Shown one piece after another: positions 15,459 to 22,899 of a stretch of DNA of 32,289 bases (positions within the stretch are counted from its first letter, which is position 1; the number at the start of each line of letters is the position of its first letter). The notes beneath the pieces are model-generated. The model searched no databases, was not told the DNA's origin, and was given only the letters and a program-made list of their open reading frames with translations. Origin of the DNA: Anaerolineae bacterium. GTDB lineage: Bacteria > Chloroflexota > Anaerolineae > JAFGEY01. The stretch is taken from NCBI GenBank assembly GCA_016783145.1, contig JADHXD010000044.1, positions 1-32,289 of the forward strand, given 5' to 3'. Position numbers and translations under genes: made by a program.

Positions 15459-16592
15459 CTAGTCGGGCACGAAGCGGTGTTCCGCTGCCGCGCGTTCGTC
15501 CAGTTCCACTCCCAGACCTGGCCCCGTCGGCGGCGTGATATAGCCCTTCTCGAACTGGATGGGCTCCACCAGGAGCTCACCGTGCAGGGAAGTCGCGTTG
15601 TACTCCTGGATGAGAAAGTTGGGCGAGCAGGTCGCAAGTTGAATCGCCGCCGCCGCGGCAACGGGGCCGCAGTACATGTGGGGGGCGATCATCGCATAGT
15701 GAGCCTCGGCCATCCCGGCAATTTTCTTTGACTCCAGGATCCCGCCGCAGTGGCCGACGTCCAACTGGAGGATCTGGGCCGCCTGCTTTTGGAGGACCTC
15801 GACGAACTCGTACTTTGTGAGGAGACGCTCCCCTGTGGCGATGGGAATACTCGTGTGCGCCGCCACCCGGGCCATCTCATCCACGTTCTCCGGGGGCACC
15901 GGCTCTTCGAACCAGAACGGATCGTACTCTTCCAGGGCCTTGGCGATGCGGATGGCGCTGTAGGTGGTCAACTGCCCGTGGGTGCCGATGCCGATCTCCA
16001 GCTCGTCTCCCACGGCATCGCGAATGCATCGAAAGATCTTGGCCACGTGCTTGATCGTCTTCAGAGGAACATCGCGCGGGAGGGGAAAAATGGGCATGAA
16101 CGGATCCAGCTTGCACGCACTGTTTCCCTCCTCAAGCAGTTGGGCGGCGATCTCGCCGGCCACCTCGGGCGACTCCCAGATGCCCCGGGTGGGCATGTAG
16201 GCATAGGCGCGCAGCTTTTCGTGATACTTGCCCCCCAGCAGGTTGTAGACTGGCTGGTTCAGCGCCTTGCCGACGATGTCCCAGCAGGCCATCTCGATCG
16301 CGCTCAACGCGGGCGTGGAGTTGAGCCCAGGATGCCGGTAGTCATGCTGCTCTGCATAGATGCGCTGCCAGAGCAGTTCGATGGCGAACGGGTCCGCTCC
16401 GATCACAAACTGCTCGGCCAGCGCCTTGATGAGCTCAACCTGCGCGCCCTCCCTGCCCAAGTGAGCCGTCGACCACTCCCCGATTCCCTCGATCCCCTCA
16501 TCCGTCACCAGCTTGACGAACAGCCAGCAGCGTCCTCCGTGATAGGGCGGCACGTTCCTGACCAGGAACGTGCGTACATCTACGATTTTCAC
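15459..16592 (-). CDS. Mandelate racemase/muconate lactonizing (enolase superfamily) enzyme 2, galactonate dehydratase-like
   Basis: Enolase-superfamily enzyme similar in layout to D-galactonate dehydratases. The capping domain begins VKIVDVRTFLV. Barrel landmarks are Lys161 (CKLDPF), His205 (GTHGQLT), Glu229 (WFEEPVPPEN), Glu255 (TGERL), Asp278 (LQLDVG) and His305 (APHMYCG). In galactonate dehydratase the residue two before the strand-3 His is a metal-binding Asp (DFHGR); here it is Gly203. The DNA was re-read and supports Gly. Either another residue completes the Mg site or this is a distinct subgroup. The start is GTG at 16592 with GGAGGAGG close upstream; the ORF extends 11 codons upstream without family sequence. 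It follows a VOC gene by 51 bases in the same transcript. Confidence 0.9.
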   Translation of the reverse strand: MKIVDVRTFLVRNVPPYHGGRCWLFVKLVTDEGIEGIGEWSTAHLGREGAQVELIKALAEQFVIGADPFAIELLWQRIYAEQHDYRHPGLNSTPALSAIEMACWDIVGKALNQPVYNLLGGKYHEKLRAYAYMPTRGIWESPEVAGEIAAQLLEEGNSACKLDPFMPIFPLPRDVPLKTIKHVAKIFRCIRDAVGDELEIGIGTHGQLTTYSAIRIAKALEEYDPFWFEEPVPPENVDEMARVAAHTSIPIATGERLLTKYEFVEVLQKQAAQILQLDVGHCGGILESKKIAGMAEAHYAMIAPHMYCGPVAAAAAIQLATCSPNFLIQEYNATSLHGELLVEPIQFEKGYITPPTGPGLGVELDERAAAEHRFVPD

Positions 16593-16643
16593 GCTTTCCT
16601 CCTCCTCGCAGCGCGTAGGGCCCAACCGCCAGACAGCGGCGGA

Positions 16644-17030
16644 CTAGCCCGTACGCTGGATCAGCTCGACGCGCACGCTCTCTGGCGTCTCGACAAAGGC
16701 GATGCGCATCGTCGGTGTATCGCGGACCTCAAAGATCTCCAGCCCTTGCTCTCGCAGCCGGGCCAGATCGGCATCCAGGTCATCGGTCGCCAGGCCGATG
16801 TGTTCCAACCCATAGTGGATGGCGGCATCGCCCTCACCCATCTGTCCCGCCTCCGCCGCGCTTGGGCTGGAAATGTTGATCTTGACCCCGTCGATCTCGA
16901 TCGGGGCAAACAGGGTCGCCCCACTGCGAAACTCGGGCAGGAGCTTGGCCCCGAACGTATCGGCCCACCACTGGGCCGTCTTGCGGGGATCTCTGGACTT
17001 TATATGTCCGTGATCGAAATGGTGTGCCAC
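16644..17030 (-). CDS. VOC (glyoxalase/dioxygenase fold) protein, metal ligands kept
   Basis: Vicinal oxygen chelate family protein of two beta-alpha-beta-beta-beta modules. A typical metal triad can be traced: His9 in HGHIKSRDP, a second His in LEHIGLAT at the start of the second module, and Glu in VRVELIQ near the C-terminus. Glyoxalase, dioxygenase or epimerase roles are all possible. The start is GTG at 17030 with AAGGAGGT about five bases upstream; an upstream in-frame ATG would put that ribosome site inside the coding region. It is the first gene of the unit reading into enolase-superfamily enzyme 2 and DinB, behind a clear promoter at 17105-17133. Confidence 0.88.
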   Translation of the reverse strand: MAHHFDHGHIKSRDPRKTAQWWADTFGAKLLPEFRSGATLFAPIEIDGVKINISSPSAAEAGQMGEGDAAIHYGLEHIGLATDDLDADLARLREQGLEIFEVRDTPTMRIAFVETPESVRVELIQRTG

Positions 17031-17066
17031 TGTGACCTCCTTTGCCGATAGCATGCCTGCGGGTCG

Positions 17067-17085
17067 GTCTCTCCCAATGAGAGAC
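17067..17085 (-). promoter_or_regulatory. Inverted repeat in the 5' leader of the VOC transcript
   Basis: GTCTCTC and GAGAGAC, perfect 7-base arms around a 5-base centre, lie between the predicted -10 element (17105-17110) and the VOC start. It could be an operator or an mRNA hairpin. The half-site TGAGAGACTCC recurs at 18732-18742, on the far side of the alcohol dehydrogenase gene. Confidence 0.5.
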
Positions 17086-17104
17086 TCCGCGGCACTGTGC
17101 AAGC

Positions 17105-17133
17105 ATTATACCATCGCCCTGTGACGCGGACAA
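17105..17133 (-). promoter_or_regulatory. Strong predicted promoter for VOC-dehydratase-DinB
   Basis: On the minus strand, TTGTCC (17133-17128), a 17-base spacer and consensus TATAAT (17110-17105) lie about 75 bases before the VOC start codon. Confidence 0.65.
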
Positions 17134-17209
17134 AGTACCCATATCGAGATCCGATCACAGTTTGTCGCTGCTACCGGGTGGCTGTTCACCCTATGTATCA
17201 TCTATCGTA

Positions 17210-17275
17210 TCTTCTCAATGATTCGGGGGAAAGACTTCGGAAGTCTGGAGCCAGTTCCCCCACTCTCTGAGAAGA
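17210..17275. repeat. Nested inverted repeat (MITE- or REP-like)
   Basis: Three nested complementary pairs are visible: outer TCTTCTCA (17210-17217) with TGAGAAGA (17268-17275), middle GGGGGAA (17225-17231) with TTCCCCC (17255-17261), and inner AGACTTC-G-GAAGTCT (17232-17246). The transcript of either strand could fold into a long hairpin. No transposase is nearby. Confidence 0.7.
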
Positions 17276-17302
17276 CACCATCTATCTATGTGATTCGGGG
17301 GA

Positions 17303-17335
17303 AGACCTCCGAAGTCTGCTAGACTTCGGAGGTCT
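17303..17335. repeat. Perfect 15-base inverted repeat with 3-base loop
   Basis: AGACCTCCGAAGTCT (17303-17317) and AGACTTCGGAGGTCT (17321-17335) are exact reverse complements around GCT. The same core appears in the first repeat, and both copies follow TGATTCGGGGGAA. It may be a repetitive extragenic element or a terminator-like structure; no T-tract follows it. Confidence 0.75.
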
Positions 17336-17452
17336 GGACTTGGTCCGTCACACTCTATATCATATCGCACTATATCTATACCGATAGGGGCTTCTCACAA
17401 CGCTTGGCTGCAGATCCTGGCAGAGTGGCGCGCGGAGTGCCCGTGCCGGGGC

Positions 17453-17480
17453 TTGCGCGCGGAAGGGAATCGAGTACAAT
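17453..17480 (+). promoter_or_regulatory. Predicted promoter for the alcohol dehydrogenase gene
   Basis: TTGCGC (17453-17458), a 16-base spacer and TACAAT (17475-17480) lie 47 bases before the ATG at 17528. Confidence 0.45.
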
Positions 17481-17527
17481 GGGCGTGGTCGGGAGAACAG
17501 AGATCCGTGAGAAAGGAAGGGATCGAG

Positions 17528-18673
17528 ATGCGAACCGTTACCCTGCTCCAGCCGCCCAAGATCGTGTTTGGCCAGGGGTGCGCGACCCAATGCGCCGAGG
17601 ACATCGCGGCCCTGGGCCTCAGGCGAGTGTTCATCGTCACCAGCCCACCGATCGTCGCGCTGGCTGAACCTTTGGCTGGCGCGCTCAGAGAGGGGGGCGC
17701 GTCCGTGACGATCTATGCCGAGATCGCGACCGAGCCGGAGACGAGCACCTTCGAGGCTGCGGTGGAGGCCGCGCGCCGCGTCGAGCCGGACGCCGTGATC
17801 GGCCTGGGCGGCGGCAGTGCGATGGATGTCGCCAAGCTGATCGCGGCCCTCTACGACGGACGACAGAGCGTGCAAGAAGTGTTCGGCATCGGCCAGGTCG
17901 CCTCGCGCGCCCTCTACCTGGCGTGCCTGCCGACCACCGCCGGGACCGGCAGTGAGGTGTCTCCGATCGCGATCCTGCTCGATGAGGCCCAGCTGCTCAA
18001 GCGGGGCATCGTCAGCCCACACCTCGTGGCGGATGCGGTCTATGTCGATCCGATGCTCACTATGTCCCTGCCACCTGCGGTGACGGCAGCGACCGGCCTG
18101 GACGCGCTCACGCACTGCATCGAGGCTTACGCCAACCGCTTCGCCCACCCAACGGTGGACCTCTACGCCCGGCAGGGCATCCAGCTCATCGCCGCCAACG
18201 TCCTGCGAGCAGTGGAGCACGGGAAAGACGTAGAAGCGCGGGCCAATATGGCCCTGGGCAGCCTGTATGGAGGCTTGTGCCTGGCTCCTGTGAATACCGC
18301 CGCCGTGCACGCGTTAGCCTACCCACTGGGAGGCGAGTTTCACGTGGCCCACGGTGTATCGAACGCGATCCTCCTGCCCCACGTGCTGCGCTTCAACCTG
18401 CCCGCCGCTCCCAGGCGCTACGCCGAGATCGCGCTGGCCCTGGGAGTAGGACCAGCAAGCTCCGACCAGGAGACCGCCGAGCGTGGCCTGGACCGGCTGT
18501 TCGAACTCTGCCGCCAGTGTGGGATCCCGGGAAGCATGGCTGAGCTGGGCGTTCCGGAGGGTGCCATCCCCAGGATGGCGGAGGCGGCGATGAAGGTGAC
18601 GCGACTGCTCAAGAACAATCCCCGCGAGCTGACCGCCGCCGACGCAGAGGCCATTTACCGGGCTGCCTACTGA
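17528..18673 (+). CDS. Iron-containing alcohol dehydrogenase (group III)
   Basis: NAD(P)-dependent, metal-dependent alcohol dehydrogenase of the FucO/AdhB/DhaT type, oxidising or reducing alcohols, lactaldehyde-like compounds or sugar-derived aldehydes. The cofactor-binding GGGSAMD lies at 94-100 and PTTAGTGSEVSP at 135-146. Metal ligands are Asp192 and His196 (GLDALTHCIEAY), His261 (VHALAYPLGG) and His275 (HVAHG). Length (381) is usual. The ATG at 17528 is preceded by GGAAGGGA; the open frame before it has no family sequence. It is transcribed alone, with a hairpin after the stop. With rhamnose or fucose breakdown nearby, a lactaldehyde reductase role is conceivable but unproven. Confidence 0.92.
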   Translation: MRTVTLLQPPKIVFGQGCATQCAEDIAALGLRRVFIVTSPPIVALAEPLAGALREGGASVTIYAEIATEPETSTFEAAVEAARRVEPDAVIGLGGGSAMDVAKLIAALYDGRQSVQEVFGIGQVASRALYLACLPTTAGTGSEVSPIAILLDEAQLLKRGIVSPHLVADAVYVDPMLTMSLPPAVTAATGLDALTHCIEAYANRFAHPTVDLYARQGIQLIAANVLRAVEHGKDVEARANMALGSLYGGLCLAPVNTAAVHALAYPLGGEFHVAHGVSNAILLPHVLRFNLPAAPRRYAEIALALGVGPASSDQETAERGLDRLFELCRQCGIPGSMAELGVPEGAIPRMAEAAMKVTRLLKNNPRELTAADAEAIYRAAY

Positions 18674-18706
18674 CAGACCGCGCGTCCGGCTTCCGCCCGA
18701 ACGCAG

Positions 18707-18743
18707 AGGAGCCTCTCAGTCTGGTCTGGCCTGAGAGACTCCT
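18707..18743. terminator. Hairpin between convergent alcohol dehydrogenase and LarA-type genes
   Basis: AGGAGCCTCTCAG and CTGAGAGACTCCT form a 13-base stem with one mismatch around an 11-base loop. It lies between two convergent stops. A strong T-tract is missing on both strands, so it is a possible bidirectional but weak terminator. Confidence 0.5.
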
Positions 18744-18776
18744 ATTGCGTACGCGCGGTGGGCTGTCTCGTCCGTC

Positions 18777-20048
18777 CTAGCCGTTCTCCAAGAAGGCAAA
18801 CGTGCTGCCCCCTACGGGCAGAACGATCGCATCCCGTGCGCCATTGGCAGACGCCAGTTCCGCCATCGCCTGCTCCACCGACGGCGCATAGCCAAACTCC
18901 ATATCGGCCAACTGCTGCGCACTCAGCCCGTCGGTCACGACCACCAGACGCTTGGAGGCCACCAGGGTGCGCAGCCGAGCAGCCATCGGCCCGCTAGAGG
19001 TGTTGGCCTGACCGCAGTCGATCCACTCGATGACTTGCTCCGCAGTCGGGTGCTGGCTCAGGGTCTCATAGACCATCGGGCCCGGGCCGTCGAAACACGC
19101 CGAGACAAGCACGATGGTCCCGCCTGGTCTGGTGACGGCGTCGGCAGCGAGGATGGCCTTGCCCGACTGAATCAAGTTCACCTCCAACGGGTAGCTGGAG
19201 GCGATGGTCACATCGGCCATCGCCGGCACGGCGACGCCATAGACCTCTTTCAGCGCTTCGATGGCGGCCAACTGCTGGGCCTCGACCTCGCCCCCGTAGA
19301 GCCGGTAGATCTCTTTTCCTGCGTTCACCACGGCGTCGAACTTGAATGTCAGGCGCGCCATGCGCGCTGCCTCCAGCATGTCCTCCCAGATAGGGTTGCC
19401 CTTTGTCACACCGGAAGCCGCGTTCGGATCACGGATCCAGACGTGGTTCTGCTTGACCGTCTCCCTGCCGCACACACCAGGCAGAATGAGCTTGGCACCG
19501 CCGCCGTACCCGGCAAAGTAGTGCGAGTTCGAGGTGCCGATGGCGATGATCAGCGCCGCTTCCGCCACCAACGGGTTCACCCTGACGTCAGTGCCCCGGC
19601 TGGTCTTGCCGATGAGGACCAGGTCATCGGCGTCTGGATCGTGCACGCTAACGCGCAGGCGATCCACAGCCTCCTGCCCCACCTTGGCGCGGATCTCCTC
19701 CTCCGTGGCGTGCCGGTGTGTCCCGCGGCCGATGATCACGTCGATGTCGTCGTCGGCCACGCCCAGGCGGTTCAGCTCTGCCAGCAGCGGCATCAAGATC
19801 TGGCTCACCGGCGTCGGCCGCGTCTGGTCTTCGCTGATAATGACCGTCTTGGCGTGGGGCAGAGCCTCGATCACCTCAGCCAAGGGGGGCATGCCAATGG
19901 GATGGGCCAGCAATTCCCGCACCCGCGCGCCAACGTCCGGCAGCCCGGGCACGTCCTTCGGCTCGGCCATGGCCAGCAGGTTCCATCCGGCTGGCAGATC
20001 AAAGGAGAACAGCTCCCCCTTGTAGTAACCCTTTCCCTTGATGCTCAT
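18777..20048 (-). CDS. LarA-type nickel-pincer racemase/epimerase (DUF2088 family)
   Basis: Homologue of the lactate racemase LarA, whose nickel-pincer nucleotide cofactor allows hydride-based racemisation of 2-hydroxy acids. Residues matching the LarA active site are visible: Arg77 (DQTRPTP), His111 (GTHRHATEEE), His176 (NSHYFAGY), the cofactor-attaching Lys186 (GGGAK) and His202 (KQNH). Spacing agrees with Arg75, His108, His174, Lys184 and His200 of Lactobacillus LarA. The ATG at 20048 was chosen for GAGGGA just upstream; other in-frame ATGs exist at 20060 and further up. It has its own promoter. No larB, larC or larE is in the window. Substrates could include sugar acids made by the neighbouring dehydratases. 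Confidence 0.9.
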   Translation of the reverse strand: MSIKGKGYYKGELFSFDLPAGWNLLAMAEPKDVPGLPDVGARVRELLAHPIGMPPLAEVIEALPHAKTVIISEDQTRPTPVSQILMPLLAELNRLGVADDDIDVIIGRGTHRHATEEEIRAKVGQEAVDRLRVSVHDPDADDLVLIGKTSRGTDVRVNPLVAEAALIIAIGTSNSHYFAGYGGGAKLILPGVCGRETVKQNHVWIRDPNAASGVTKGNPIWEDMLEAARMARLTFKFDAVVNAGKEIYRLYGGEVEAQQLAAIEALKEVYGVAVPAMADVTIASSYPLEVNLIQSGKAILAADAVTRPGGTIVLVSACFDGPGPMVYETLSQHPTAEQVIEWIDCGQANTSSGPMAARLRTLVASKRLVVVTDGLSAQQLADMEFGYAPSVEQAMAELASANGARDAIVLPVGGSTFAFLENG

Positions 20049-20099
20049 CCTATCCCTCATCTTTCTGTGGTATGGGTTCCGCGTCGCGAGACTGAGGCT

Positions 20100-20127
20100 A
20101 TTATACCCCAACAACTGCGCGGTGCAA
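20100..20127 (-). promoter_or_regulatory. Predicted promoter for the LarA-type gene
   Basis: On the minus strand, TTGCAC (20127-20122), a 16-base spacer and consensus TATAAT (20105-20100) lie about 50 bases before the ATG, in the gap after the membrane-protein gene. Confidence 0.62.
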
Positions 20128-20135
20128 GCGGACTC

Positions 20136-20651
20136 TCATCCCCCCACCTTCTCGAACAACTTGGCAGCCGGGCAGCCCAATTCCCCCTGCCTACAGTGGG
20201 CGCACAGCAGGCTTCCCCGCAGCACCCCGCTGACCCCAAACGCCAGCGCCGCCAGAAGGGCCATCCATACGATGCGAAGCCAGCTAAAGCCGAGGATAGA
20301 CAGCACAATGCCCCCAAGCAGCGGGAGAAGCGAGACCAGGAAATCGGGCAGCACGTCGATCCACGTCACCTCTTTCTCAGCAAAGGCCTGCGGATCGCCC
20401 TGCTTGAAGAGCAGCGCACACAGCTTGCCCTTGCCCGTGCCGCATCGCTGGCCATAGTAGGTACAGTGTGCACAGCTCCTTTTCAGCACCCTGAGCTCCA
20501 GCCACAGGCAGCCAGCCAGGTAGGCGAGGGAGGCCCACGCGCTGAACCCGTACAGGATGATCGCGCCAAGGACATAGATCGCGATCGAGACCGCGGTACA
20601 CACCCCGACGATCCAGGCCGGGTACCGGTCATATAATTCGGCCCTCTTCAT
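20136..20651 (-). CDS. Four-TM membrane protein with CxxC motifs, unknown function
   Basis: I do not recognise a named family. The 171-residue protein has two hydrophobic hairpins (about residues 12-55 and 98-145). A cytosolic-looking loop between them carries CAHCTYYGQRCGTGKGKLC, and a second cluster near the C-terminus reads CAHCRQGELGC. The repeated CAHC pair suggests a metal or Fe-S site, or a thiol redox pair close to the membrane. The ATG at 20651 has AAGGAGGT four bases upstream; a GTG two codons earlier overlaps that site. It is the last gene of the AKR/isomerase/enolase operon, 74 bases after enolase-superfamily enzyme 3. Transport or membrane electron transfer are untested ideas. 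Confidence 0.75.
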   Translation of the reverse strand: MKRAELYDRYPAWIVGVCTAVSIAIYVLGAIILYGFSAWASLAYLAGCLWLELRVLKRSCAHCTYYGQRCGTGKGKLCALLFKQGDPQAFAEKEVTWIDVLPDFLVSLLPLLGGIVLSILGFSWLRIVWMALLAALAFGVSGVLRGSLLCAHCRQGELGCPAAKLFEKVGG

Positions 20652-20725
20652 GGTCACCTCCTTGTGGTTCTCCTATGGATCGCTCCCAACATCCCCGGCG
20701 TTCCCGTCAAAGGCCAGGGGGTCAT

Positions 20726-21901
20726 CTACAGGTCGGGCGTCCGGTAGAGGGTCTTCCCACCCACACGGATCTCGACATCTACCAGGTACTTTACGATGGC
20801 CTCCGGGCTGGGCGTGATCCCGAGCCCGGGCGCATCCGGCAGGCGAATCTGGCCGGCGCTGTCCGGCAGAAGGTGCTCTTGGGTCAGTTCCACAGCAAGG
20901 GGTTTGGAGGCGATGGGATACTCGCACAGATGGTCACGCTCCACGCCTGCGTAGGCCTGCAGCGAAGCGCTCAGAGCGAGGTGTGAGGTAAAGGTATGGT
21001 TGACATAGGTCACTCCCTTGGCCTGAGCATAGTCCGCCACCTGCTTGGCGGCTGTGATGCCCCCTACGCGTCCGGCGTCGATCTGGATGTACCCGACGCT
21101 GCCGTGGTCGATCATGTGCGCGGCCATGTAGGTGTTGTGCGATCCCTCTCCGCCGGCCAGCCGGACGGTCCCGGACGCGGCTGCCAGTTGGCGATAGGCG
21201 TCGAGCGCCCCTGAGACAAAGGGCTCTTCCAGCCAGGTCACGCGGCAGTCCTGCAGGACGGGGAGACGCCGGCTGGCTCGCTCGACGTCATCCACCCAGA
21301 CTGTACCGGCGTCGATCAGCAGGACGCCATCCTCGCCCAAGCCCTCCCGGGCCGCCACCACTTGGTCGATGTCAGCCTGCAGGTCATCCCGGCCAAAGGC
21401 ACCCCAACCGAACTTGCCCGCGCGATACCCGAGACGGCGCATGTGCCGCGCCATCTCCAGGGTCTCCTGGGGCGTCTCGCCAAAGAGCACGGAGGCATAG
21501 GGCGTCTTGGGGAAGGCGCATCGGTACCCCAGCAGCTCGTAGACCGGAACGCCGCGCGCCCTGCCCAGCAGGTCCCACATCGCGGTGTCAATGCCCGACA
21601 GGGTGTGGTCGGCCTGCAAGAGATCCAAGCTGTTTTCGCGCACCAGGTCCCCAATGCGCGCGATGTCGTCCACACCACCCAGCTCTTGTCCCAGGACGGA
21701 CGCCTGGACGGGCTTGCACGCGCTGTGCGACATCGGGCAGACCAGGCTGGCGATGGAAACCAGCGGCGACGCCTCACACTCCCCCCACCCCACGTAGCCG
21801 CCCCCCGTGATTCGGACCAAGAGCGTATCCTGGCTCCCGTCCCCGATGTCCAGCACCTGGGGCATGGACAGGTAGAACACGTCTATCGACTCAACGATCA
21901 T
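20726..21901 (-). CDS. Mandelate racemase/muconate lactonizing (enolase superfamily) enzyme 3
   Basis: Third enolase-superfamily enzyme of the window, only distantly similar to the other two. Landmarks are the capping domain starting MIVESIDVFYL, Lys163 (GKFGWG), metal ligands Asp197 (LLIDAG), Glu225 or Glu226 (WLEEPF) and Glu252 (GGEG), Asp275 (IQIDAG) and His302 (VNHTF). The possible Lys and His acid-base pair on opposite sides fits a racemase or dehydratase. The ATG at 21901 overlaps the stop of the upstream AKR as ATGA, with a GGGAGAGGGGG purine tract upstream. Length (391) is normal. Coupling to the AKR suggests successive steps on one sugar or sugar acid. Confidence 0.9.
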   Translation of the reverse strand: MIVESIDVFYLSMPQVLDIGDGSQDTLLVRITGGGYVGWGECEASPLVSIASLVCPMSHSACKPVQASVLGQELGGVDDIARIGDLVRENSLDLLQADHTLSGIDTAMWDLLGRARGVPVYELLGYRCAFPKTPYASVLFGETPQETLEMARHMRRLGYRAGKFGWGAFGRDDLQADIDQVVAAREGLGEDGVLLIDAGTVWVDDVERASRRLPVLQDCRVTWLEEPFVSGALDAYRQLAAASGTVRLAGGEGSHNTYMAAHMIDHGSVGYIQIDAGRVGGITAAKQVADYAQAKGVTYVNHTFTSHLALSASLQAYAGVERDHLCEYPIASKPLAVELTQEHLLPDSAGQIRLPDAPGLGITPSPEAIVKYLVDVEIRVGGKTLYRTPDL

Positions 21902-22899
21902 CCTGCCCCCTCTCCCGCTGTCCCGCTCAGCCACTGGCACTGGTCTTTTGTCAGCCGGACCTCTGTGGCTCGGACACACGATGCCAGCTCGTCCCGCGTG
22001 CGTGGTCCGACGACCGGCACCACCGGGAATGGCTTGTGCAGTAGCCAGGCCAGCGCGATCTGCACGGCCGAATATCCGCCCAGCTTCTCGCCAAGCTCTC
22101 GCGCCCTCTGCAGCCGCTCCAGGTTGTCCCTTGTTCCATAGACCTCGACCATGCGCTGCGTGAAGGGATCGGGGTCGACCACTTCTCCTCCCTGCAGGGC
22201 GTGCTCTGTCGCCGGTGTGTAGCGGCCGGTAAAGAAACCGCGCGCTTGGGAGGACCACGACAGCAGGGGTATCCCGGTCCTCTCGTGCCAGCCCTCGCCT
22301 GCCCGGTCCGTTGAGATCAGGCGCGGGTAGAAAGCCTCTGCGGGCACGGCGAGGCTCAGGTTGTTGCTCACCACGGCGAACCCCTGTAGGCCGTTTCGCA
22401 GTGCATACTGGTTCGCTTCGGCCACGCGCTCGTACGTCCAATTGGACGCCCCCAAGACACGCACCCGCCCGCGAGCGACTTCCTGGTTCAGCCGCTTGAC
22501 GATCCTGCCCACCGGCACCGCCGGGTTATCGCGATGCAGCATGTACAGATCGATGGCCTCTGTGCGCAGATGCTCAAGACTCTGCTCGAGTTCACGGGTG
22601 ACCAGATCCTCAAAGTCCACGGATGGCAGGATCGCGTTCGCGCCGTGTGCACACTTTGTGACGAGGACCATCTGCTCGCGCGCCTGGCGGGTCTCCAGCC
22701 ACTCCCCGATGACAGCCTCGCTGTCGCCGTACTGACGGCCGCTGTCCACTACCGTGCCACCCATCTGCCGGAAGTCGTCGAGCAGCTCAAAGCACCGTTG
22801 GGCGTCGGCTAGGCGGAAAGAAGCGGTGCCCAGGGCCAGCGCAGAGATCGGCTTGTCGATCCCTTCGATCCACGACTTGCTGTCCAGCGTTGTGTTCAT
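21898..22899 (-). CDS. Aldo/keto reductase 2
   Basis: NAD(P)H-dependent oxidoreductase of the AKR superfamily. Tetrad candidates are Asp and Tyr in VVDSGRQYGDSE, Lys in LVTKCAHG and His in MLHRDNP. The C-terminal cofactor-binding region VVPVVGPRTRDEL is typical. It has no Fe-S extension, unlike the AKR at 10686. The chosen ATG at 22899 overlaps the isomerase stop as TGATG, with AAGGGGA about nine bases upstream; nine more in-frame codons exist upstream. It lies between the isomerase and enolase-superfamily enzyme 3. A role in oxidising or reducing a sugar intermediate is likely by context only. Confidence 0.92.
   Translation of the reverse strand: MNTTLDSKSWIEGIDKPISALALGTASFRLADAQRCFELLDDFRQMGGTVVDSGRQYGDSEAVIGEWLETRQAREQMVLVTKCAHGANAILPSVDFEDLVTRELEQSLEHLRTEAIDLYMLHRDNPAVPVGRIVKRLNQEVARGRVRVLGASNWTYERVAEANQYALRNGLQGFAVVSNNLSLAVPAEAFYPRLISTDRAGEGWHERTGIPLLSWSSQARGFFTGRYTPATEHALQGGEVVDPDPFTQRMVEVYGTRDNLERLQRARELGEKLGGYSAVQIALAWLLHKPFPVVPVVGPRTRDELASCVRATEVRLTKDQCQWLSGTAGEGAG

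Larger units (their letters stand above)
17111..17527. other. 417-base intergenic block between divergent VOC and alcohol dehydrogenase genes
   Basis: No convincing coding sequence. It holds the VOC promoter's -35, two structured repeats (17210-17275 and 17303-17335), AT-rich stretches such as CACTATATCTATACC, and the predicted alcohol dehydrogenase promoter. The direct repeat TGATTCGGGGGAA occurs at 17219 and 17291. Confidence 0.7.

Noticed and set aside
13884-15731. Plus-strand open frame of 615 codons across three minus-strand genes
   Set aside because: It spans the isomerase, DinB and dehydratase genes in antisense and contains no domain; it arises from GC-rich codon bias.
17360-18310. 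Minus-strand open frame of 316 codons opposite the alcohol dehydrogenase
   Set aside because: It is the antisense shadow of an alcohol dehydrogenase with all metal ligands conserved.
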